From Oscheius dolichura (lineage: Eukaryota > Nematoda > Chromadorea > Rhabditida > Rhabditidae): a DNA stretch of 64,000 bases. Of this stretch, positions 55,701-64,000 are shown piece after piece. A program made the position numbers and the translations under genes. How positions within the stretch are numbered: position 1 is the first letter of the stretch; every line of letters starts with the position of its first letter. The stretch lies in contig OW051494.1 in the NCBI GenBank assembly GCA_932521035.1, forward strand, positions 2,466,001-2,530,000, written 5' to 3'. The notes below the pieces were generated by a model. The model did no database searches, had not been told where the DNA came from, and saw only the letters and a list, made by a program, of their open reading frames with translations.

Positions 55701-56848
55701 TAGAAATATGAAGCTTGGGGCTGATAAGGCCTACAAGACTAACCTTATTTCGTTTTCTTTGTTTGTTGGACAATTCTATAAAAATATTTTTAAGATGCTG
55801 GCAAAGAAACATTTCTCCGTCGATCCAGGAAATCATAAACTTTGTACCGAAATTCGAACAGACGGTAGGTGAAAATTTGCGTGTTACAAAAGAAAATGGG
55901 CTCCGCTTTTTTAGATTTTGGTCGTGGGAGCAGGCGGTGTTAACAAGATGACAATATGGAATCGGAAAGCATCCACTTGGACTGTTTCACGAATGGAACT
56001 TCCTCGCCTACCTGTTGGTGTTGTTTATCTCGATGATGAACTCTATATAATCAACTGTAACAAGTCATTATCCAAATTGGACAAAAATATGGAATGGAAA
56101 CAACTGGCTGATATGAATGAGAGACGAGGAGATATTAATAATAGTTGCTTGGAATGGAATGGATACATTTGGGTATTTGGAGGATGGAATATGGACAGAG
56201 AAGAAGTACTAAAAAGTGTGGAACGATATGATCCGAAGGAGGATAAATGGACACGGATGCCGTAAGTTATCTTTATAAAGGAGGACCTACATCGTGTTGA
56301 TTATCTTTCGGCTAATAAGAGATTTTAGAGACATGAAATATGGCAGATCTGATGTATCGGCAGCCGTCTGTAACAGGAAAATATATATTTGTGGAGGAAT
56401 AGGAGATGATGGTTATGCCAGATTGAAAAGTGTTGAATGTTTCGATCCTGAGAGTGGAGTGTGGACTGAACTGACGGATATGCCAACACCTCGATATGAC
56501 CATTCCTTCGTTTGTTATAGAAATAAGCTGGTTGTAATAGGAGGTTGGGATGGAGAAGGAAAGACTACCACAGTTCTGGAATTGGATCCATTTGAGGAAA
56601 ATGGACAGTGGAAAGAGTTGTCGCCCTTAACCTCCCCTAGTTTTGTTTCTGTTGCAGCAGTTCTTGGTCGAGAAATCATTACAATTGGCTGGGATAATGA
56701 TAGGGATACCGATGTGGAAATATTTAACGGAATCAATTGGCGTGTTAGTCCCTCTTTCCCTCTAGCGCTGGAATATGATCTCCCTCCGTCTGCTGTTCTC
56801 GTACCTCAAGAGTTCGCGGATCGTCTTTCTTCTTATCCGGTCGATTAA
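52792..56848 (+). CDS. Tandem pseudokinase-kelch fusion protein (right copy)
   Basis: Mirror of 41962-46018. On this strand the parts read in order: start 52792; first kinase region about 52930-54470 with a GC-rich interruption at 53260-53620; HRDISPECC near 53780; DFG near 53890; linker 54420-54700; second kinase 54720-55870 with IVAVKKF near 54850, HRDVKPRN near 55262 and NFG near 55363; kelch exons 55916-56262 and 56330-56848. The kelch part lacks an ATG of its own at the start of its first exon, and the preceding intron (GTAGGTG to TTTTTTAG, about 55862-55915) keeps frame, which favours a true fusion over two genes. Kelch propellers usually bind partner proteins, so the kinase domains may act as scaffolds. 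Confidence 0.72.
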
Positions 56849-57591
56849 AAGCAATAAATAATTCGAGGGATCCTATCGAAATTGACAGGATATTTTTTGG
56901 GGGAGTATAAAAAAAAGAAAGAGGGGGACGTCTTTCTCGACAAAAAGAAAAAAACTAAGTGAATCACGAGACCTTGCACATTTTGTCTAACTAGAGAATG
57001 GTACGACCTTGCTATTAGCTCACGAGGGGTTCGATTTGCCTTTTTTGCCTAATAAAAGGGGTTTTACAGGAAAATACCCAAACGCCAACCTTATTTTCAA
57101 ACTTCCGACCCTCATAACTCGGTGACACGATGTAGGTGGCACATCTGGACCTGATAACAGGTTCGTGCCATTCCCTGGTAAATTTCAGTGGCGCTATTGA
57201 ATTCTTCAATCGTGTTGATAAAAACCAACTTTATTCTTCTTCAGCAACATATAAAATTGAACCCATAAAGGAAGGAAAAATCACGTGAAAAGTTGGGGGC
57301 GAGGGGGCGGATATAAGAAGGAAAAATATAAAAAGGGGAAGAAGACAATTTCGAAAGTAACCAGGCGACAAAAAGAAACAAAAAATTAGAAGAGAAAAAG
57401 GCAAAAAGAGATCGTTGACATGTTTTGTTAAATTTGTACGGTAAGTCTCGATGAGCTCTCCACACAAAAGGATTTTTGAATTTGGCTGACTTCCCGGCTT
57501 ACAAATCCAGAGAAGAGAGATACTTTTTCTCCATTTGTAGAAAACAAATTCAAAGGAAATCCATGTTTATTTTCCTTTTGATGGAAATTTA
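56849..57591. other. Noncoding stretch 3' of the kinase-kelch gene (right)
   Basis: Mirror of 41219-41961. Nothing further is seen in it. Confidence 0.4.
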
Positions 57592-58032
57592 TTGAGATAT
57601 AATACGAAGGGACTATTATCTTCGAACTGTATTGTGGAGAGTTGTTCCATTTCCTCGAAGAAGCGAGTAAACGAGAGTTTCTTCGAGGTGTTAGTGAGCG
57701 GCGAGTCGAAGCGAGTAGAGTTGTCCTCCAGCTGGGTTCCTTCTCCAAGTGGCGGCGCTCGTCCAGTCCAGGCAAAAGTCGAGCCATTCTTCGGTAGTAG
57801 AAAAGAGAAACTGTACGGTATTGTTAAGGAGAGGCAAGACATAGTGGAACACTTTAAATTGATGTCTAAAATGGAAGAAGGCCTTTTGCCAGTTTCTGGA
57901 GTTGAACCACAATTCACAGATTTTCATTTGGCAGAAGAGAAGCAACCAATAGCTGCGAAAAACGTCCCGGAATCTCGGTCCACTGAAAGAAAACAATTAC
58001 AATCTCCGCTAGTTGGAGAGAGTACTCGGTAA
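57592..58032 (+). pseudogene. Chimeric kinase-linker fragment (right copy)
   Basis: Mirror of 40778-41218. Here it overlaps the beginning of the kinase-like gene, so it may be an exon of that gene in this arm only. Confidence 0.5.
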
Positions 58033-59539
58033 AAGTTTGGAACAGCGTTCCATAAAATTAGAACCTTGCAGGGATAGAAAATACGAAAGTTTCATATTTC
58101 TCCACCTTTGTACAATGGGAAATTCTCCAGCAGAAACGGAATATCCCAATTTTTATCTTCGAAAACCCCTCAATCCTACAGATTTCACCAAGATTTTGGA
58201 ATTCGTGCAGAAATGTAGAGTCTATTTCCAACGGATATGTCACGGGATTTAAAGGTCTGTCGCGCCTCCGCTGTGGAACCAGCCTTCTTCTGACATGGTC
58301 CCGCAACGGAGATGCACCGCGGAATTTGAACTCGTAACATATCCGTTGGAAACGGACTATATGCGAATTCTTACCGTAACCCCGCTTTTCCAGATCAAAA
58401 AGAAATTAGCGGATTAGCATGGCCAGTAATAACTGAACTCTCACTCGTAGCCATTACTAGAAAGTCCTTCAAGGAAGCCGTGGAAAAAATGAAGGAACTG
58501 TCAGAGGTAGGCAAGACACTACGATCGCTATATGGCTCGGATACAGGACGGAAATAGTATGTCCAACCTGAAGGTTCCCTGTGGTTCGGAAGTGTTGACC
58601 CTGTACATTGATCCAAAAATCGAGCAAGAACAGTGGAAGATGGAATATCGTAACAACAAGAATCTCAGCCGCTATAATTTCATTCAGAATTTCTTAAAAA
58701 ACATACCAGTCTATTTCAAGAAGGGCTTGGTAGCAAACATAAAGAAACATTCAAATACCATTGGCCACAGATCCGAGAGTTCTTGGACAAGGTTCCCAAA
58801 CCGACTGTAATGGGTAGGCTTGCCGACTCTGATTTTACAAATTCTTCTGGTTCAGTAGCCCATAATGGAGTATACGTTGCCTTTGCAATACTATATTGGG
58901 AAATGTGTCGTTATGAATTACTGTCTGAAGGGCTTCCCGGCCAGGTTATTCAGCAGATATGATGGGGTTGAGCGGCTTTCAGATTTATTTTGCGGACAGC
59001 ATGTTTGCGTTTATGACCATTGAAGATCGCTTCGTAGAATGGGTACACGACCATTTGCCAGAGGGAGGTTATGAAGAGAGCCAATGGGCGAGCCTTCGGG
59101 AAGAGGTGGAGTCCGTGGCCTTGAAAAGGAACTTCGAAGACAATACATTCATGTGAGCAGCAGTGTTTGCATTCATTCGATTTAGACAAAAAGTTCTCCG
59201 GAGCCATGAAGCCAGTAAAATATATATCGAAAGAGGAAGATTCAAAGTGGATAACCTCTACAAAAAGGTACAGTAACACTTATTCTAGTGGGGGTGCTTT
59301 CATCGTTTTCAGCGGATTTATAATATTATTGTAAATTAGAAAGGATATTACAGATAATCGGAGAGAACAGAAAAATTTATGGGTCTGAAGATAAGGCAGA
59401 GGCGATTCTTCAATTCGCCGTTGCTTACGGGAACAAATTCTTGGAATACGTCGAGGAAGCTGGCGCCAAGTTCCCTTCATCCATGTGCTCGTACATGTCT
59501 TCGCCTGAAGAACAGAAATACCAGCCTGACCCACCCTGA
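58013..59539 (+). pseudogene. Degenerate kinase-like gene crossing the palindrome edge
   Basis: A chain of exon-like frames with GT-AG junctions: NFYLRKPLNPTDFTKILEFV (to 58220, inside the arm), then VITELSLVAITRKSFKEAVE (58440-58510), LTLYIDPKIEQEQW, PQIREFLDKVPKPTVMGRLA leading to NGVYVAFAILYWEMCRYELL (about 58770-58945), RFVEWVHDHLPEGGYEESQW (59020-59090), and a last exon AEAILQFAVAYGNKFLEYVE with stop at 59537-59539. The YVAFAILYWEMCRYE segment matches the kinase F-helix (DVYSFGILLWEM) but the invariant Asp is replaced, and no HRD or DFG motif is visible. It is either a highly diverged family member or a decaying gene. Start and exon joins are uncertain. Confidence 0.42.
58225..58352. mobile_element. 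Small TIR element at the palindrome outer edge
   Basis: TTTCCAACGGATATGT (58225-58240) is inverted exactly as ACATATCCGTTGGAAA (58337-58352), enclosing 96 bp. The palindrome outer edge (58229) falls inside the left terminal repeat. No target duplication was confirmed. It is absent at the mirror position in the left arm. Confidence 0.65.
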
Positions 59540-59966
59540 GGAGTAGCGAATCAATTAAACTGTTTAATTTAAACACCACTGTAACCCCCCCCCCCCTCCG
59601 TTTTAGCGGCCTTTGGTGGGGGTAGGTAAACTTTACCACGAAACCGAATTCGAGATAATCGCACCCGTTTATTTTGCGTTATTTCAGCAGGCTTATTACA
59701 TTTTATGGTATTCTCAGGTGCACAACGAGTATTTACTCCAAGGAGACAATACCGGCTGATGAAATAAATATCTGGTTTATTTCTTTATACCATATTATTT
59801 AGCGAGTTGAATCTATGTCGGGCGGGGCAGTTCAGTAGCCGACGCATCCGCATAGCCAAGGAAATTCGCCCCGAAGGCCAGGCAGATTTGAAGAATCGCC
59901 TCGCTGGCCGGTAAAGCAAAATCAATCTTGTCTATATTCTTTCCAAATATCTAAATTCTCCGTCCA
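59540..59966. other. Intergenic region, 12-C tract
   Basis: 427 bp between the kinase-like gene (+) and the next gene (-), which converge. It contains 12 consecutive C at 59585-59596. AATAAA occurs near 59763. No gene is seen. Confidence 0.45.
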
Positions 59967-61310
59967 TTACTGTTTAGAACTAAAATTTGCCTGGCTATAC
60001 AGTTTGACCAGTCTGTATCGTCCGGCTGCGTTCAGATCCGTCAAACATTGCCATTGCCCGTTGTTCAGGTGGAATTCCTCCTCGGGAAAGCGTTTCAAGA
60101 AAGCTGGAGGAATTCTGCCCCGCTTCATCAACTGCCACGGATGGTCGTTCGGCCGTGTCCCTCCGAAATACAGGAGCTGGTTGAAAACACCGGCTTTGAA
60201 TGTAGTCTCCATGTTCTTGGCAGCGAAGTACGAGTCAGCAAACAACAGCTAGAGTCAAAATTAAAAAGAAGGGAAGAATCTTACCCCCTCGGGCAGCTCC
60301 CTAATTCCAGCTCTTTTGATTTCACCCAGAAAGACGGGGAAATCGAAATATATGCCATAGTGTGCCACTGAAAATGGGAGATTAGGCTGGATGAGGAGGA
60401 GGATACAGTATACCGAGGCAGACGGGCTTTGGAAGAGTTGACAGGAAGGTAAAAATCACTGGCCATTGCTCTCCAAACGTCTGATTCAAATGGCATCCAA
60501 GCCGTCTATTTTGGTTCTGGGAATATCCTGAAAGAAAGTTGTTCGGAGGGGAAGATGCCGTATCCCCTTGGAATAATAACTCCCCTTCAAAAGAATTTTA
60601 CAATGTTACTGGTGACTCCGTGGATCCCCGGCACCTCAGGGCCAGCTTGACCATAATCTACCCCGCCAACCCCCTATTTTTGCTCAAAATCTCGTCTTCA
60701 TCGGGAGGATGGAACTTTTTCAAGTTTCGAATGGAAGATTTAGTAGACGAAAAGAGGAGCAGAACTTCCACATAAAAGGCTCCGGTACAAAAAACTCACT
60801 CAATGGAGAAGACTTCTGGCTCTGCTGCGACTGCATGGACTCTTCCTCGGATACTTCGTGGTTCAACACTACATGTAAAATATTTCCAGGGGTGTGTGTC
60901 TCAAGTGACGGTTTCTGTATTCAAAACAACTTGTCTTCTAACGTGAAAAATGTCCTTACCTCATTAACAAAGTCATTTTGCATACTCTCCATCGAATTTA
61001 CAAAGGCACCCCGAGGCACGGAGAGGAGAGCCAGTGCGGTCAGGCGAGGCAGCTGGCTGAGATCACCTGGGGTCAAATAGAAAAAGATGGCCGAATTGAA
61101 CTCACATTTATTCATATAACGGAGAAGTTCTTCCTGGTAGACATCGGGGGAGGCGTTCTGCTTCAAAGCCTCGAAATTCTTAAACGGTTCCGGGCCGGTG
61201 TAGACTCCTGTTGTCTTTGTTTTAATAAACACAAAGGTTCTGATATTTCTAAAGAAAAAAGATTGGATTTGAAAAGAATAAACCCTTACTTGTGACCGAA
61301 ACATTGGCTC
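59967..61310 (-). CDS. Unidentified multi-exon protein
   Basis: Minus-strand exon chain ending at stop 59967. From 5': a possible ATG near 61305 (MFRSQ, then GT donor); IRTFVFIKTKTTGVYTGPEP with LLRYMNKCEFNSAIFFYLTP and LPRLTALALLSVPRGAFVNS; an acidic-Ser/Gln exon (ESMQSQQSQKSSPL); then an exon GCHLNQTFGEQWPVIFTFLS; HYGIYFDFPVFLGEIKRAGI; and a long last exon LLFADSYFAAKNMETTFKAG with RPNDHPWQLMKRGRIPPAFL and LNAAGRYRLVKLYS. GT-AG introns of 36-50 bp separate the better exons, but the stretch 60780-60550 has in-frame stops and its joins are unresolved. I recognise no domain. It may be another rapidly evolving lineage-specific gene. A MITE has inserted about 75 bp upstream of the proposed start. 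Confidence 0.5.
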
Positions 61311-61379
61311 AGCTGTGCCTCGATAGGAGAGGCGCTCTCTTGTGACATGTGGCGGGAAGGAGCGGCTGATGTTTTTGTG

Positions 61380-61735
61380 GGCCAACGTTCACCCAAAAAC
61401 TCACCAAATGCTCGCCGCGATCGAATAATTGGACCTTGTTTATTTGTTTTATATCTGTCTAGTTCAGAATTTTATGGCGGACAAGCTGATATGGGTTATA
61501 TTCCATAAGAATAAGAAATTGCTGAGATGTAACCCAAAATAGAGTTTTTGAGGTGAATATAGCGTTTCTCTTGATAACTCAACAATTTCTTATTCTTATG
61601 GAATATAACCTATATCAGCTTGTCCGCCATAAAATTCTGAACAAGATAGATATTTAAAAAGTAAGCAAGGTCGAATTATTCGAGCGCGGCGCGCATTTGG
61701 TGAGGTTTTGGGTGCGGTGAGGAAGAACGTTGGCC
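61380..61735. mobile_element. Foldback MITE, independent insertion
   Basis: 356 bp, same family as 47405-47764: GGCCAACGTT at both ends in inverse orientation and the same self-complementary interior (TTCAGAATTTTATGGCGGAC and its inverse). Flanked by a different 9-bp duplication, GTTTTTGTG (61371-61379 and 61736-61744). The left end lacks about 11 bp present in the other copies. Confidence 0.9.
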
Positions 61736-61744
61736 GTTTTTGTG

Positions 61745-64000
61745 GGCCAGGAAAGGGGAGAAAGGCTTATCAGTCGGGGAAGGAGAGAGGAATTAGTGAA
61801 ACACACTCTGTTCTTCCGATCGCCGGAACGAACTCTGCAAAAGGGAGGTGTGAATCATTTTGGGGAATCGCATCTTCCAGGAAAGATAAGTCAGGAAACA
61901 AATAGATCGGCTTATCGAAAACAACCCTCCAACTATTTGTTACGATTCAAGGAAAGGACTGGGATTTCTCCAAAGTGGAGATGGAACGGAATAGAGCATT
62001 GATTATTGCAGCTGTACTTGAGGGGCCGATCACCTTTTTTTTACAACCAAGTGAAATGTGGCCGAATGAGATGTTTTGCTTGAATCAGGCAGAGACGAGG
62101 GCAAGAGAGCGCAGACACCGTCAAAAATGTTGTCCCGAACGGTGGCGAGACACTCAAATTTAGAGAGAGAGGGGCGGACAAGACAGATTTAGCCAGAGAT
62201 CGAATTAGTGCAGGTGGCTGTCCCTCCTTTGGATCAATGCTCCCATATTTTTGAGCGGTGGCCGTCTTTCTGACCCTTGGAGTGCCGAGGGAGGACAAGC
62301 CTGTCGGGCATACTTACCCAGGGCTGAGAAGGCAGTCCCATTTTCTAATCAAAATGACTTATTGGACCCTGGATGAATGCCAGGGCAGGGGACAAAAAGA
62401 GGTCAGCTGCCACTTCTGTTACCGTATCCAGCGAATGTCTGGGGACTCTCACAGAGAATATCGGTCTTCTCGGTAGACGGGCACGCAGTTCCTGATAACT
62501 TACCGGTTGTCCGAACCATCGCGGAAGACTCCCAAGAGATCCGTTGGATACAGTCGCTGGGCTCAAAGCTCGGCCCAGCACACGGTTTGCCACCGCGCCC
62601 AACCCGTAAATCCTCCGTAACTCAAGGATGTAAAGGCTTTGCAGTACTGTGACCACTTTGAATAAAGACAAACGATCTGCCGAGGTTATACGGGTGTATG
62701 CGGGCAGACTACCGTATACCGATCCGAAAGAATCGGCTCTGCCCCGCGCGAAGGGCGAGATGGTATGGAATGGGGGAATCAAACGAGGGAGCAGGCCCAA
62801 CAGCAAAGTTGCACCCCTCAACCCATACCATCTCACCTCCAAAAACAATAGCCAATAATAAACAATAGTACACCGACAGGGCTTTTACGCCCGTGGTGTG
62901 GGGACAAAATATACAATAAAGGGGGACAGATCACAACAAAAATATGGGATAGGCCGACGAAAAGAAGGCGACGATCCTCGTGTGCCACTGAACTACCACA
63001 GAAGAAGGGGAGCCGCCTAAAAAAGTACTTGAATCAAATACAAAAGACATCAAATACTTCTCTTGCTATTTTCTCTTTTTCTATTGCGAATTCCACAAAA
63101 TGAGCTTTGCTTTGAGGGAGGACCTGCTCTTGCTGTATGACCTATTCCTGCCTCTCTACAGTCGCCCTAACGACAGCCATCGCTATTTCTTCTTCCTTAC
63201 AAGCAGTTTTTCTCCAGCCACTTCAAACTGCCGCTTTTCAGAGGTTTCACCGAGACTTTTTGAAGAAGCGGCGAGTATATGCGGAGTAGAACCTAGAAAA
63301 TCCAATTCAAATGGCCTACAAACCTCTTTGGGCTGTTCCACTTCCAAAAGGGGAGGTCCACCACAGCGGCGTCCGTTAGAAAAGATGGAAAGGCGGCGAA
63401 GAAACATCGTAGAGACAGGCCGGGGAGGGAAGACGGCGACGCTGAGCCCTGAAAGTTCAAGATAAACCTTTCAAACGGCTGCAAGGCAGTTCTGACAGTT
63501 GCCGACTGGGACACAACAATTAGCAGCAAGTGTTCTATCTCTATAATCTCTCAGAGAAGAACGAACCTCAATCGGCATCTGCTCACAGACAGGCCACGGC
63601 AGTTCCTCGTCGGCCGATGGAGGATAGAGCGATGACGCGCGAAGAAGAAGAGACTGGCCGGAGAAAGAAGACGGCGACACCTGCAAGATCGAAGTTCACT
63701 TTAGAAACACAACTGCAAGTCAAAGGACAGCACTTGTATCTCCTATTAGTTTGATCATCAGGTTGCCTGTCCTTGTAAAAACACAAAATGTACACTAACC
63801 AGCTAGACGAAACTCCGGCTTCTTCTGGTTGGAGGACGCCGCTCCGCTTCTGGCCGAGGCTCTGGTGTCCTCACTTCATTATTTTAGAGACGCGCTGAAA
63901 AGGGACGGATTACGTTATAACAAGAGGAGATAAGCGGCTCGACACCAATTTGATCTTTGGACGTGTTGGCCTCTCGGCATGGCCATTCTTCGACCACCCG
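61745..64000. other. Noncoding or unrecognised 3' end of window
   Basis: No gene can be supported. Frames at 62345-62848 (-) and 63100-63465 (+) reach 120-167 codons but show no domain; the second has an ATG in decent context and an Arg-rich end. A foldback copy lies at 62594-62707, and GAGATGGTATGG is inverted at 62822-62833. Confidence 0.4.
62594..62707. repeat. Foldback element, diverged copy
   Basis: CGCGCCCAACCCGTAAATCC on the left and CTGCCGAGGTTATACGGGTG on the right match the family ends seen at 18758 and 34435, with a diverged left arm. Confidence 0.55.

Larger units (their letters stand above)
50160..58229 (-). repeat. Right arm of the 8,070-bp inverted repeat
   Basis: Reverse complement of 40581-48650 (see that entry). 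At its inner edge the F-box coding sequence crosses out of the arm into the spacer; at its outer edge an exon-like frame (NFYLRKPLNPTDFTKILEFV) runs out towards the kinase-like gene. Unbroken genes at both edges suggest that this is the original arm. Confidence 0.95.

Noticed and set aside
40581-58229. Palindrome as a missed-adapter long-read artefact
   Set aside because: Such artefacts give near-zero spacers and symmetric flanks. Here a 1.5-kb spacer contains most of an intact gene and the flanks differ; still, read support should be checked.
62345-62848. Minus-strand open frame of 167 codons
   Set aside because: It overlaps a foldback repeat and an inverted repeat; no family resemblance and no start context.
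1-64000. CRISPR array, bacterial operon or viral genome
   Set aside because: Spliceosomal introns, nematode gene families and foldback elements throughout show a eukaryotic nuclear locus; no spaced repeat array of CRISPR type was seen.

Overview
This is nuclear DNA from a nematode, probably a rhabditid. The evidence is a nematode-type chemoreceptor, a Ground-like secreted protein, the end of a cuticle collagen, introns mostly of 35-45 bp ending in TTTCAG or TTTAG, and acceptor-like TTTCAG sequences a few bases upstream of several start codons, as expected for spliced-leader trans-splicing. The genus cannot be fixed from the sequence. Exon coordinates were assembled by eye from reading frames, GT-AG junctions and family alignment, so small internal errors are possible.

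Layout. 1-7.4 kb: no gene seen. 7.4-18.1 kb: a compact conserved block holding a Ground-like gene (-), a 7TM chemoreceptor (+), APC8/Cdc23 (mat-3, -), a DHHC palmitoyltransferase (-), the mitochondrial LepA-type GTPase GUF1 (+) and two small secreted proteins (+). 18.2-19.8 kb: a divergent F-box gene (-). 19.8-36.3 kb: a mostly noncoding domain around a central-class Hox gene, best matched to lin-39 (27.8-32.9 kb, five exons, YPWM motif and homeodomain). 36.3-40.6 kb: an Arg/Ser-rich basic protein gene, two broken F-box paralogs, a GC-rich tandem repeat and a collagen 3' fragment. 40.6-58.2 kb: a giant palindrome. 58.2-64 kb: a degenerate kinase-like gene, an unidentified multi-exon gene, a MITE and noncoding sequence.

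The palindrome has two arms of 8,070 bp (40581-48650 and 50160-58229) around a 1,509-bp spacer. Every pair of matching positions I compared sums to 98810, so I found no indel between arms. Each arm carries a divergent gene pair: a kinase with an HGD catalytic loop, and a gene joining two degenerate kinase domains to a kelch-repeat domain. The spacer carries an F-box gene whose first six codons lie inside the right arm. Genes run through both right-arm junctions, while the left arm is cut off at both ends. This suggests the right arm is the original locus and the left arm a very recent inverted copy.

The F-box gene in the spacer, the one at 18.2-19.8 kb and the two fragments at 36.9-38.2 kb form one local family with matching exon structure. 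Two mobile-like families are also visible: a 356-360-bp foldback MITE with 9-bp target duplications, and a shorter foldback family (about 75-115 bp) found in at least six places, including two lin-39 introns.
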